Shown piece by piece: positions 20,041-30,355 of a DNA stretch of 64,000 nucleotides (positions are counted from its first letter, which is position 1; each line of letters starts with the position of its first letter). Below the pieces are notes generated by a model that saw nothing but the letters and a program-made list of their open reading frames with translations, was not told where the DNA came from and did no database searches. Location of the stretch: assembly GCA_905221605.1 (NCBI GenBank), contig CAJNDS010000135.1:152001-216000 (forward strand), in the 5' to 3' direction. The DNA is from Symbiodinium natans (Eukaryota; Sar; Dinophyceae; Suessiales; Symbiodiniaceae). Position numbers and translations under genes: made by a program.

Positions 20041-20440
20041 TAAACTCTATGCAATTCACTCTATGCAATTCACTCTATGCACTTCACTCTATGCACTTCA
20101 CTCTATGCACTTCACTCTATGCACTTCACTCTATGCACTTCACTCTATGCACTTCACTCTATGCACTTCACTCTATGCACTTCACTCTATGCACTTCACT
20201 CTATGCGCTTCACTCTGTGCACTTCACTCTGTGCACTTGCCTCTATGCACTTCACTCTATGCACTTTGCTCTATGCGCTTCACTCTATGCACTTCGCTCT
20301 ATGCACTTCACTCTATGCACTTCGCTCTATGCACTTCACTCTATGCACTTCACTCTATGCACTTCACTCTATGCACTTCACTCTATGCACTTCGCTCTAT
20401 GCACTTCACTCTATGCACTTCACTCTATGCACTTCAGTCT
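20041..20440. repeat. 14-bp minisatellite (CACTCTATGCACTT)n
   Basis: About 28 near-identical units. All three + frames are open because neither unit nor frame holds a stop. Confidence 0.97.
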
Positions 20441-20827
20441 ATGTTGTTGTGTCAGGGGGCTCCGCACGGAAGAACCCTTCGCGATGCTTTCGGGAATTAG
20501 GGTTTAGGGTTTAAAAATTTAGGGGCTGGGGGTTTAGGGTTTAGGGTTTAGGGTTAGGGTTTAGGGTTTAGGGTTTAGGGTTTAAACAATTAGGGTTTAA
20601 GGTTAAAAAAGTTAGGGTTTAGGGTTTAAAAATTTAGGGGGTGGGGTTTTGGGGTTAGGGTTTAAAAATTTAGGGTTTGGGGTTTGGGGTTTGGGGTTTA
20701 GGGTTTAGGGTTTAGGGTATAAAAATTTAGGGTTTAGGCTTAGGGTTTGCCGGAGCCGTAGAGGTTCGTCTGAGGTGGGTTCAGGGTTTAGGGCAGGTTT
20801 AGGATTCCTAAACCCTGAACCCTACAG

Positions 20828-20879
20828 TTCTTTCGGGTTTGCGGGGGCTCCTGAACACTTTGACCGCAACGTTCTGGCC
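20828..20879 (+). CDS. candidate exon, unidentified
   Basis: CCCTACAG then SFGFAGAPEHFDRNVLA up to a GTTTGT donor at 20880. The first exon base is T rather than the usual G, which lowers confidence. Confidence 0.35.
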
Positions 20880-21315
20880 GTTTGTTCTTAGCTTTCTCCC
20901 GGGGAGGAAACAATCCGTAAACCCTAAACCCTATGCCCTGAACCTCCTTCACATTTGCTTTCCTGTGCGGGGCGCCCTTGGAAATGCACCCATTTTGGCA
21001 GTAGGCGTCAACGTGTCCAGTAAACCCTCAACCCCAAGTTGATCGTGAAGCACCCATTCTTCCAACTTATTCCCATCGGTTAAAAGGTTCAAGGCTTCTT
21101 AAGTTGTAAGGCTTCAGGGTTTGAGTTTTCATGGTTATCATGGAACCCGACACTCTAAACACTGAACCCTGAACCCTTAACCCTAACCGCTCAGAAACAT
21201 CAGGGTCCCTAGCCCAGAATCACGATAAAGCTCTTTCCCTCCGTGGTCCCTTATGGGATCCGATGCTACCCCCCTAGCTTTTAGTCTCCCCTCCCTTTGT
21301 AAGTTACTAGGGTTT

Positions 21316-21424
21316 CTTGGAGCCCAGTGTACCCCTTTCCCCGTTTATGTCTAGGTTCCCTTTAAAGTCGCCAACCTCAAGAAGGGTACCCTTGTGATAA
21401 TTTGGTTACTGGGCTACCAAGGTT
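21316..21424. mobile_element. family 6 palindrome
   Basis: CTTGGAGCCCAGTGTACCCC … TTACTGGGCTACCAAGG, about 70% like the copy at 5940. Confidence 0.85.
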
Positions 21425-22760
21425 AAGGGTGTCAAGGCCCTAAACCCTAAACCCTAAACCCTAAACCCTAAACCCTCTAGGGCTTCTGGTTTAAGGCAAA
21501 TACGGCCCCGAGCATTCGTAGTCAACCGGACCAGCCCGAAACCCTAAGCCCTAAAACCCAAACCGCCTAAGCCCTCACCCTTCCCCCCTCCCCCCGTGCC
21601 TTGGGCCTTGTTTTGTGTTTCTGGGCTGTTGAGGGTTGAGGTTTCATGTCGTCTTGCAGGATCCGCACATGATTATGGGGTTCTTAAGGGAGGTTTCATG
21701 GGAGGGTAGATACCTAGGACGCTTAGGGAAGGTTGGAGCTTTAGGGAAGCTTAGGGAGCCCTAGGGAGTAGTGGGGAGTGGTTTAGGGTTTAGGGGTTTA
21801 GGGGTTTAGGGCTTAGGGCTTAGGGCTTAGGGCTGAGGGCTTAGGGTTTAGGAACCCTATACAATGACCTCGACATCAGGCAGCGTGATGTCTTCCAAAG
21901 TTTTGGCGGTCGTGGGCCCAGCAAGTAGGCGAGGTTGAGGGCTTCGGGGCTGATAGGGCCCAGGGCTTCGGGACCCCACAAACCCTAAACCCTTATGGGC
22001 TTTATATAGGGAGTTTGGGTTGTTTCAGCATTGTAGAACGGGGGGGGGGGGGGGGTGGACAAGCGGGTGTAAGGAGGAGGCCCCTTCGCAAACCACAAAG
22101 TTTGAGAACGGGGGAGGAGATCCCTACTCTAACTTTTTTCGAGTGGAGCAAACTTTCTTAACCCTAAACCCTAGACCCTAGACCCCCAAACCCTAAACCC
22201 TGAACCAGCACGACCCCCGGAGCTCGACCATCGACTGCCAGGGAAACTGACACAAGAACTGAGACTGAAACGGTTTAGGGTTTAGGGTTTAGGGTTTGCC
22301 TTTAGGAAAAAGCCTCCCAAGGAGAAATACAATTAAGTGAAACTGAAACTGACCCCCCCTCTCCTCGCAAGGCTCGACTGTCGAAGCCTTTCACCGCAAC
22401 GGAAACTGAACTGAAACTGGAACTTGTAAGCGGGTTTAGGATTTAGGGTGTAGGGAAACTGAAACTAAAAGAGTTGCCTCAGGGATATTTACCAAAACTG
22501 CAGGAAGAAGCCCCAGACACCCTTAACCTGATTCCCCCTTTTTCACCCCAATAAATACACCTTATATGGTCCCATATACGTAAGTAGCCCCTACATGCCT
22601 TCTGTGGGTGTGTGAGAGCCTGAGGACTGAGAGATTTGGTGGGGGGGGGGGGGGGGGGGGCTTAGGGTTTAGGGTTTACAGGTTTTAGAGCTTATAGCGT
22701 GTGCTGTTTTTAGTGCTTAAACCTCAAACCCTTAACGCCTTAACGCCGTCATGAGCTGAG

Positions 22761-22825
22761 GCTTCGAGTCAGTCCATTCGCGGGGGCAGCAGTTTGACAC
22801 TCCCGCTGGGCATTCCCCTTGGCGA
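22761..22825 (+). CDS. candidate exon, unidentified
   Basis: GCTGAG|G then ASSQSIRGGSSLTLPLGIPL and GE, ending at GTAGCT. A stop follows at once in frame, which supports an exon end here. Confidence 0.4.
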
Positions 22826-22867
22826 GTAGCTGATGCTTTGGGCTCTAGACCCGACTTTAGGTCACAA

Positions 22868-22970
22868 TTGGATGATGTTGCCTCATATACTAACAGTCTT
22901 CAATAGGCAGCATAATCGGGGGTACTAGAATTCCTGTGAAGGACTGTTAGCACACGGAGGAACATCCGAA
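22868..22970. mobile_element. family 1 palindrome, diverged
   Basis: TTGGATGATGTTGCC … CTAACAGTC … GGACTGTTAG … GGAACATCCGAA. Confidence 0.75.
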
Positions 22971-23012
22971 AGTTGAAGCCCCACCGGAAATAAGCCCGCA
23001 AAAAACCTGTCA

Positions 23013-23073
23013 ATCACAGGCCGAAGGCCCTAAACCCTAAACCCTAAACCCTAAACCATCACAGGCCGAAGGC
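23013..23073. repeat. telomeric insert with 16-bp target duplication
   Basis: ATCACAGGCCGAAGGC occurs at 23013-23028 and again at 23058-23073. Between them is only 29 bp of CCCTAAA repeat. Confidence 0.95.
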
Positions 23074-23095
23074 AGAAGCCGTGCAACCTGATTCA

Positions 23096-23197
23096 ACCCT
23101 AAACCCTAAACCCTAAACCCTAAACCCTAAACCCTAAACCCTAAACCCTAAACCCTAAACCCTAAACCCTAAACCCTAAACCCTAAACCCTAAACCC
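23096..23197 (-). repeat. interstitial telomeric array
   Basis: About 14 perfect CCCTAAA units. Confidence 0.95.
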
Positions 23198-23413
23198 CAG
23201 ACCACCTCTAGCGCGGACCTCTCCAACTCTCAAACCCGCACCTCTACAAACCCGAAGAACCCTAAAGTCCACCATCCCTGCCCCTAAACGGGGTTTAGGG
23301 TTTAGGGTTTAGGGTTTACCTTAAGCCCTAACCCTGAACCCTAAACCCCAATTATTAGCCGCTGCTTCCCCAGATCTCACACACACACACGTCCGAAAAG
23401 AGAACCCGATACC

Positions 23414-23518
23414 TTGGGATGTTCCCCCTTATACTAACACTCTTTCATGGGGATTATACTTGGGGGGGGGCAATGGAATCCCTATTAAGGGCTGTCAGTT
23501 TAATTGGGAGCATCCTAA
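23414..23518. mobile_element. family 1 palindrome
   Basis: TTGGGATGTTCCCCCTTATA … GGGAGCATCCTAA, with a G9 tract near the centre. Confidence 0.8.
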
Positions 23519-23656
23519 CCGATACTCCTTAACTAGAGGCTTTGCCTTGAATCAAACTGGGATCCCCATCACGATTTAAGGAATAGCTATCCCTCCAGCC
23601 CTCAAGCCTGAAACCCTTTTTCCCTTCAAAAGAGCATTCCTTAATGAAGGGGTTTC

Positions 23657-23762
23657 AACTATTTGCTTAAGAACCTCCAAAAAGCAAAACATTATCGTCC
23701 CTATGTTACCCTTACAAGGAATAATCTTTTGTATTTCGTGGGGGTTCTGAAGCAGTTGGTAG
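23657..23762. mobile_element. family 4 palindrome, full length
   Basis: CAACTATTTGCTTAAGAACC … GGGGGTTCTGAAGCAGTTGG. Confidence 0.85.
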
Positions 23763-23930
23763 GTTTGGGGCTCACTCGCCAAGCCGGAACCTTCGTTTAT
23801 GCCACTTGGGCGCGGCGTCCCCGCCGGTCAGATTCGACTTAGCTCTTCAAATTCTTGGTGCTTTGTGGATCAGGGCTCTAAGGCTTTTGGGGGTTAAACC
23901 CTGAACGCTGCAAATTCCCAAACCCCTTGT

Positions 23931-24039
23931 ATATGGGTGGTTGTCAAAATTATGGTCCCGTTTTAGGTACCCTAAATATTCGGTGCCGTATTATCATGGG
24001 GACCCAAAAAGGGACCATAATTTTGACAACCACCCATAT
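23931..24039. mobile_element. family 7 element with perfect 29-bp inverted ends
   Basis: ATATGGGTGGTTGTCAAAAT, TATGGTCCC at 23931-23959 is exactly repeated in inverse at 24011-24039. The identity suggests a young insertion or a hairpin intermediate. Confidence 0.9.
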
Positions 24040-24360
24040 GGGGTTAATCATAGGGTTCGGCGTACTCGTTCCAGACCACAGGCTGTCAGCGGCAGGAATA
24101 TGGGTATGCTGCCCTAAGGGTTTAGGGTTTAGGGTTTAGGGTTTAGGGTTTAGGGTTTAGGGTTTAGGGGGCAAATGTGGGGACCCCCTTTGTTTCCCTC
24201 ACAATATGGTCATCGTGATGATGGGTACCCCCAAAAGGGTATGCCTTGGTGAGCACAGCCACTCATCAGATAGGGTTCGCCGGTTCAGCTAGTAGGGTTT
24301 CGGCTTGGAGGTTCTGGGGTTTTGGGTTGCTATGAGCAGGCCAAGGGCCCTATGAAAGCT

Positions 24361-24458
24361 AAACCCTAAACATTAGGGTTTAAGGTTTAGGGTTTAGGGT
24401 TTAGGGTTTAGGGCTAAGGTTTAGGGTTTAGGGAAACCCTAAACCCGAAACCCTAAAC
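24361..24458. repeat. telomere-fusion-like junction
   Basis: G-strand repeats (24375-24433) abut C-strand repeats (24434-24458) with no spacer, the head-to-head order expected of fused telomeres. Confidence 0.85.
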
Positions 24459-24483
24459 ATTATGAGCGCTGTCCTTTGCAAAG

Positions 24484-24626
24484 GATCGCTCAGTTGCTGG
24501 TACTTGCCGTCGTGGCATGGGACGCCGCATTTAGATCTCGGACTTCATCGGCCAAAGGCGTGACCATTCCGGACATCCTCCGAAGAAATTGGGCTCCCGG
24601 GATGCCAACGCCAAACTTGGGATGCG
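24484..24626 (+). CDS. candidate exon with hydrophobic segment
   Basis: AAAG|G acceptor, then IAQLLVLAVVAWDAAF, RSRTSSAKGVTIPDILRRNW, APGMPTPNLGC, ending at a GTTTTG donor beside a telomeric array. At 143 nt it is among the longest exon-like islands. The hydrophobic stretch could be a signal or membrane segment. Function unknown. Confidence 0.4.
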
Positions 24627-24700
24627 GTTTTGGGTTTAGGGTTTGGGGTTTAGGGTTTAGGGTTTAGGGTTAGGGTTCAGGGTTTAGGGTTTAGGTTTAG

Positions 24701-24794
24701 TTTATACTAGCAGTCCTTAATTGGGACCATAGTACCCCCTATGATGATCCCTATTAAGGACTGTTATTAGTATACGTAAGGGGGAACATCCCAA
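24701..24794. mobile_element. family 1 palindrome, left end lost to telomeric repeat
   Basis: Telomeric repeat runs directly into TTTATACTAGCAGTCC; the right end (AAGGGGGAACATCCCAA) is intact. Confidence 0.85.
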
Positions 24795-25591
24795 CCCCAA
24801 ACCCTAAACCCCCCAAACCCTACAACCCTGCAGGCTTCTTAGGGTTTAGGATGTTTTAAGGGCTGTAGGGTACAAGCCCTGTAGGGTTCTCGAGGTGATT
24901 TGGGTTCTTCGGGTGTTTTTTGTTAAGGGCTTTCGGGGTGTTTGGAGTTTAGGGTTAGAGTTTTCTGGGGTTTAGGGGGTCTAGCATCTGTAGGGGTGCC
25001 AGGGTCTCTTACATAGCGCAAGAGGCTGCACCTGAGACCCATAATGCAGCAACTCGACCCTAAGGCAACAACAACTACACTCTAAACCCTCAACCCTATG
25101 AACCTTAAACCTCTAGGCCCCTAAACCACTACAGACCCCTAAACCCCCTAAACCACCCTAAACCCTCCCTGTTGGGGCTTTTTAGGGCTTTTCAGGGCTT
25201 TCAGGGCTGTTTTGGGCTTTTGGGGTCCTTAAAATTTTTCTAGGTTTTTAAGGGTGTTCAGGGCTTATGGTTTATAGGGCTTCGGGTTTACGGGTCTTAC
25301 GGTCTTACGGCTTTCTAGGGTTGAGGTTGTCTTGGCCTTGCGCTTCCATGATGAACCCCGCCATGAAGCCAGTGAAGAAGCAGGTTGCTTCACCCTAAAC
25401 CCTAAACCCTAAACCCTATACCCTAAACCCTAAACCCTAAACCCTATACCCTATACCCTATACCCTATACCCGAAGCGATGTGAACCCTTCACCCCAGGC
25501 CCTCATTTCCTCCATTAAAAATCTTAAGCCCATTGGATTTGGGTTTAGGGTTGACCCTACACACCAAACCCCTAAACCCTAAACCCTAGAG

Positions 25592-25870
25592 GGTGCTCGC
25601 GGTTATGGGGGGAGGTTACGAAAGAGCCCTTAGCCCTAAACCCCAAACCCTAAACCCTAGAGGGTGCTCGCGGCTATGGGGGTGGTCTGGAGAAGGTTAC
25701 GAAAGAGCCCTTAGCCCTAAACCCCAAACCCTGAACCCTAAACCCTAAACCCTAAACCCTAAACCCGAAACCCTAAACCCTAAACCCTAAACCCTAAACC
25801 AAACCCTAACCCTAAACCCTAAACCCTAAGCCCTAAACTGTGGTTATGGGGGGTGCTCTGGAGAAGGTTG
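25592..25870. repeat. three tandem copies of unique DNA plus telomeric repeat
   Basis: GAGGGTGCTCGCGG-TTATGGGGG…GGTTACGAAAGAGCCCTTAG with trailing CCCTAAACCCC occurs at ~25589 and ~25659. A third, diverged copy starts near 25840 after a long telomeric tract. Confidence 0.85.
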
Positions 25871-25940
25871 CGAAAAAGAGACTTGCGCTTTGAATTGATT
25901 CCTTTCGACGGGCCTTGGCAGCAGACCGACTTCGCTGATG
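25867..25940 (+). CDS. candidate exon, unidentified
   Basis: GAGAAG|G then LRKRDLRFELIPFDGPWQQT and DFAD before GCAGCC. It lies at the third copy of a local ~100-bp duplication (25592-25900) whose first two copies end in telomeric repeat instead. Confidence 0.4.
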
Positions 25941-26427
25941 GCAGCCCACCCTAGGAGCCCCAACCCTTAAGGGTTTAGGGTTTAGGGTTTTAGGGTTTTA
26001 GGGTTTTAGGGTTTAGGGTTTAGGGTTTAGGGTTTAGGGTTTAGGGATTGGGGTTTAGGGTTTAGGGTTTAGGGTTTAGGGTTTAGGGTTTAGGGTTCAG
26101 GGTTTAGGGTTTAGGGTACGCCCGAAGCCCTAAGCCCTCAGCCCTAAACTGTACACCTGCCACCCTGACGCCGCCCAAAGATGCCCAGTAGTACCCTTGT
26201 TTCCTTTCTTGGGGGGGTTTAGGGTTTAGGGTTTAGAGTCCAGGGTTGAGGGTTGAGGGGTTCAGGGTTGAGGGGTTTTGGGTTTAGGGTTTCGGGTTTA
26301 GGGTTTAGGTTCCCTCATAAACCCCTACAGGCAAAAGTCAAGAGCACCCTTTTTTTGTTTTTTTTAGTCCTAGGCTCCCGGGCAACCTAGAAAGTATAGC
26401 CGGGCCCCCTTGCAAAGTTTGATGTGT

Positions 26428-26505
26428 ATTTATTTTGTTTAGAGCCCAAGGGAAGATGTTTTAAATGTAGTGTTTTGATTAAGGTTCTAAGGGGAGGATA
26501 GGTCA
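26428..26505. mobile_element. family 9 repeat
   Basis: AGAGCCCAAGGGAAGATG … TTTTGATTAAGGTTCTAAGG, GGAGGATAGGT. Confidence 0.7.
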
Positions 26506-26590
26506 TGCACCCTAAACCCTAAACCCTAAACCCTAAACCCTAAACCCTAAACCCTAAACCCTAAACCCTACACCGGTTTTGTTGTTGAAG

Positions 26591-26638
26591 GGTCCGCAGA
26601 CCGCCAAGTGCTTGTGGGGACCGCGGACGAATCCTTGA
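26591..26638 (+). CDS. candidate exon, unidentified
   Basis: TTGAAG|GG then SADRQVLVGTADESL up to GTTCCC at 26639. The frame is open on both sides, from FVVEGS to SSQPNVRPL. A second frame (RILEFPTECSASMIPR) is also open. Confidence 0.4.
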   Translation, partial: GPQTAKCLWGPRTNP

Positions 26639-26732
26639 GTTCCCAACCGAATGTTCGGCCTCTATGATCCCCAGGGTGGACTTGTGGGGGTTTAGGGTTT
26701 AGGGTTTAGAGTTTAGGATTTAGGGTTTGGGG

Positions 26733-26850
26733 TACTACCATTTGCTTAAGAGCCCCCCCCCCCAAGAAATATATCGATTTGTAGAGTTGTTCTTCTTTAG
26801 AGGAGAAAGATTGGGATGTCTTATCTTTTGTTGTTCTTAAGCAAATAATA
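26733..26850. mobile_element. family 4 palindrome, full length
   Basis: TACTACCATTTGCTTAAGAG … GTTCTTAAGCAAATAATA. Confidence 0.85.
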
Positions 26851-27079
26851 GGTTTCTTTGAAGCTAGAAGAGGGGCTTTCGGGTTTAGGATTTACAGTAG
26901 GGTTTGGGGTGGAGGGTTTAGGCCGTAGGCGTTTAGTGTTCGGGGATTAAGGTTATTGGGGTTTGAGGTGTTTGAACACCCCAAACATCACTTCAGTGAT
27001 TCAGGCCCACTACAGAGCCCTTGCAGCCTCGACCTCAAAGCCCTAATCCCAACAAACCCACATCTTAAGCAGTCATAAA

Positions 27080-27188
27080 TTGGGATGCTTCCCCCTCATA
27101 CTAACAGTCCTTAATAGGGATCATTCTAGTACCCCTCTTATAATTCATCCCTATCAAGGACTGTTAGTACAAGGGGGAGCAGCCCAAT
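27080..27188. mobile_element. family 1 palindrome, full length
   Basis: TTGGGATGCTTCCCCC … ACTAACAGTCCTTAATAGGG … CTATCAAGGACTGTTAGT … GGGGGAGCAGCCCAA. Confidence 0.85.
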
Positions 27189-27309
27189 TCCTTCATTCCA
27201 GGGTCACGAGGCCCCCCAGGCCTAAGCCCTGAACCCTTCAAGCCCCAAACAACCCGAAGCACCAAGCCTGTAGAAGCAGCGGCCAGGACTCACAACCCTG
27301 AGCCCGAAA

Positions 27310-27412
27310 GCCCTTGTTTAGGGTTTAGGGTTTAGGGTTTAGGGTTTAGGGTTCAGGGTTTAGGGTTTAGGGTTTAGGGTTTAGGGTTTAGGGTTTAGGG
27401 TTTAGGGTTTAG
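27310..27412 (+). repeat. interstitial telomeric array
   Basis: About 14 TTTAGGG units. Similar arrays lie at 27535-27590 and 27751-27838, around the candidate exon at 27633. Confidence 0.95.
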
Positions 27413-27632
27413 AACCCAATTCGTCAGTTCCTACAGCCCCGGTTGGTAGAGGGCAGAGGGGCCGGATCTCCCTACCAGCCAAAAGGGCCGGAGCAGCGTG
27501 CAACGTCCCGGAGAACCCGATACCCCGATCCACGGGTTTAGGGTTTAGGATTTAGGGTTTAGGGTTTAGGGTTTAGGGTTTAGGGTTTAGGGTTACTCCT
27601 TAGGGTTTAGGGTTTAAGGTTGATTCCTCAAG

Positions 27633-27748
27633 GAAAACTCCTTGACAAAGGGAAATTGGTTTCTCTGGGGCGGCAGCTGCAATACCTAGTCGATTTCCCA
27701 CTTGGAGTAGAGTGGAAGTCTTTCTTTCCATGCCCTCTAGCCCTGAAC
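27633..27748 (+). CDS. candidate exon, unidentified
   Basis: CTCAAG|GA then KLLDKGKLVSLGRQLQYLVD and FPLGVEWKSFFPCP, about 38 codons in a good amphipathic composition. A GC donor is at 27749, or earlier at 27732. One of the more convincing unassigned exons. Confidence 0.5.
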
Positions 27749-27896
27749 GCAGGTTTAGGGTTTAGGGTTTAGGGTTTAGGGTTTAGGGTTTAGGGTTTAG
27801 GGTTTAGGGTTTAGGGTTTAGGGTTTAGGGTTTAGGGTGAAGATTCAGCCCTAACCCCTAAACCCTAAACCCTAAACCCGAGGCCTCAGGCTTCAG

Positions 27897-27939
27897 GGAG
27901 CAGAATACTCAGGCCCACGAGATCCAAATACTAAGCAGA
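27897..27939 (+). CDS. candidate exon, unidentified
   Basis: CTTCAG|G then EQNTQAHEIQILSR up to a GC donor (GCATCC) at 27940. Confidence 0.4.
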
Positions 27940-28483
27940 GCATCCTGGTCACTCAGCCCTATGGTTTAAGGTTTAGGGTTTGGGGCTTAGGGTTTAGGGT
28001 TTAGGGTTTAGGGTTTGGGGTTTAGGATTTGGGGTTTAGGCTTTTGGGTTTAGGGTTTAGGATTTAGCGTTTAGGGTTTAGTGTTTAGGGTTTTGGGTTT
28101 TGGGTTTGGGGTTTGGGGTTTGGGTTTGGGGTTTGGGGTTTAGGTACTTAGGGTTTATGGGTTTAGGGTTTCGTGTTTTGGGTTTCGGGTGGTGTTGTGT
28201 TCTCTAGCTTTGAGGTATAGGTTGAGGGCTTTAAGTTGCACGGTTAAGGCTGACAGGTCGAGGGCTAAGGGTCTAGGGTCTACGTTCGGAGGGTGGGTGA
28301 GGGTTTTGGGCCTCTTAAGTTGTGGGCTGTAGGATAGAGGTTTAGGGACTAGGGCTTCGGAGGAGGATGAGGAAGAGGAGGAGCAGAACATCTGTCTCTA
28401 CTAGCTTCGCTTGGCTGTGCGCACCCCGTGCGCTCTGGCAGCTGCTTCAGCTTGTCCCCACTTTACTCTGCAAGGAATAGGGG

Positions 28484-28762
28484 CTTAGGGTTTAGGGTTT
28501 AGGGTTTAGGGTTTAGGGTTTAGGGTTTAGGGTTTAGGGTTTAGGGTTTAGGGTTTAGGGTTTAGGGTTTAGGGTTTCGGGTTTGGGGTTTAGGGTTTAG
28601 GGTTTAGGGTGCTGAATGAGTACACTTTGCGCTTTTTGGGCTACTACAATCCCCGCTAGAACTGACAGCGTAAACCCTAAACCCTAAAACCTGGACCCTA
28701 AACCCTAAACCCTAAACCCTAAACCCTAAACCCTAAACCCTAAACCCTAAACCCTAAACCCT
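28484..28762. repeat. paired telomeric arrays flanking a candidate exon
   Basis: TTTAGGG units to 28610, the 47-bp exon-like island, then CCCTAAA units 28674-28762. Confidence 0.9.
28608..28654 (+). CDS. candidate exon starting at a telomeric-repeat acceptor
   Basis: The AG of a G-strand heptamer (GGGTTTAG|G) directly precedes VLNEYTLRFLGYYNP; GC donor (GCTAGA) at 28655 with an in-frame stop right after. Aromatic-rich and protein-like; not identified. Confidence 0.45.
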
Positions 28763-28763
28763 A

Positions 28764-28883
28764 CCGGATTTGGGATCTCCTGAGACTTTGGGGGGCTTCC
28801 TTGACGAGCGTGGTGGGGTTCAGTTGAGGCTTCCGACGGCTTCAAGGCAGTCTGGGCCAGGCAAACAAGGCGGAAACTTCTAG
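28764..28883 (+). CDS. open segment, possible exon(s)
   Basis: Open frame PDLGSPETLGGFLDERGG, VQLRLPTASRQSGPGK to a stop at about 28881. AG|G at 28829 and a GC at 28847 could delimit a small exon within it. A second frame (RIWDLLRLWGASLTS) is open too. Confidence 0.25.
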   Translation, partial: PDLGSPETLGGFLDERGGVQLRLPTASRQSGPGKQGGNF

Positions 28884-28961
28884 GGTGCTAGGGGCTTTAG
28901 GGTTAGGGTTTAGGGTTTAGGGTTTAGGGTTTAGGGTTTAGGGTGCTAGGGGTGCTGTAAC

Positions 28962-29055
28962 CATATCCCCTTGGGAATGATTTTTTTGTTCATCTTAAAC
29001 CCAAGAGGATATTGAAAGTATTGTTTTGATTAAGGTTCTAAGGGGGGAATAGGTA
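28962..29055. mobile_element. family 9 repeat (GATTAAGGTTCTAAGGGG)
   Basis: Ends TTTTGATTAAGGTTCTAAGG, GGGGAATAGGT. Matches 26428-26505 closely and 36310-36350 loosely. Confidence 0.7.
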
Positions 29056-29526
29056 ATCAAGCCTAAATGCCTAAACCCCTAACTCCCCCAGAGCCCTGGA
29101 ACACAGCAAGACTGCGAAACAATGGGGGAAAATGTTTTTTTCACCATTGTTTGGTAGTTAACATCTTAACGAGCCCTTTGGATTCATACAGACAGTCAAG
29201 GGACTACAGGAGTAGAGCCCTTAAATCAGGGTCCTCAGGGGTAATGTAGGGGCTACTTGGGGTTTGGGTTTAGGGTTTAGGGGTTAGGGTTTAGGGTTTA
29301 GGGTTTAGGGTTGGATATATGGGTCTATATAAGGTATATGTAGAGGTTATTTTGGGCAAGGGACCCTTTCCAGGGGCCCCTCCGTATATCCCTGAACCCT
29401 ATAAAGCCTAAAAACCCTATAAAACCCCATAAAACGCTATAAAACCCTATAAAACCCTAAAAAAAAAACCTATAAACCCTATAAAGCCTAGAAGCCCTAG
29501 AAACCCTATAAGCCCTATAAACCCTC

Positions 29527-30260
29527 ATGTCGTTGACTGTTGCGTGGTTTGGGTTCAGGGGGGTTGGCGTTCATGGGTTGAGGGTGTCGGTGAAGGGCTC
29601 GGCAAGTGACCCAGGAAACCCGTTTGGCTATTGGGGTGGGGGGGGGGGGGGTTGTTTGAGAGGCAAGGAAAGTTACGGAAAGCCTGCGGAGAAGTTGAGG
29701 ATATTTGCGCAAACAAAAGGAGTAGTCTGCGGAGGAGTTCCGGATTTCCGCGGACAAGTGAGGCCAGCGGAAATCTTGCGAACGAAAATTCACGGAAAGG
29801 TTGCCGAGAACCTACGGAAAACTTTTTTTGCAAGTTTGCCCAGAAGAGAAGCTGCGGCGCACACAGATAGCTTGCATCTCGATTGATGGCACGTATCGGC
29901 CCCCCCCCCCCCCACCCCCTTTGCCCCCATTTTTTTGCTCAGCGTTTGTAGGCGAGGAGTGCAAGATATCGTGGCCAACGCGTCGAAACTGTTCGCAGCG
30001 TTGCTTACCAAATATCGTCAATGACCGGCGTGGGTAGCGAGGGCCATGAAGGAGGGAGCGTGTAACAGCGCGGGCTTTGTGGTGCTTTGCTCGAACGGGC
30101 TTCGTCCGGCTTGTGGGAATCAGCCGCCGTCCGTCAACCATAGCCCAAACAAACCCATCCCTCCGAATCACACTTGGCTTTGTGGGTGCAGTGCTCAAGA
30201 AAGGCTAAAGGCTGTAATTAATCCCCCCACCCCATGTGGAAACCTCTAGTAGAGAATAGG
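29527..30260. other. unique region without telomeric repeat
   Basis: About 730 bp, the longest stretch free of heptamers outside the satellites. Frames overlap on both strands (+ 29527-29886, 29801-30037, 30046-30249; - 29812-30198) and none is clearly real. GCGGAA/GCGGAG motifs recur irregularly at 29665-29820. Confidence 0.5.
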
Positions 30261-30355
30261 GACCTGCTTGGGCAGGTTTCATCACACCTCAGAGTGTATG
30301 TTCCAACGTTTACGACAAAAATCAGCCAAGCGTGTAGCATGCCAGTTCTCTTTAC

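Noticed and set aside
20024-20514. Three overlapping + frames of about 150 codons
   Set aside because: All come from the stop-free 14-bp minisatellite; three frames cannot all be coding.
21880-21930. DIRQRDVFQSFGGRGPSK (+) or AKTLEDITLPDVEVIV (-)
   Set aside because: Equally good frames on opposite strands; no decisive splice context.
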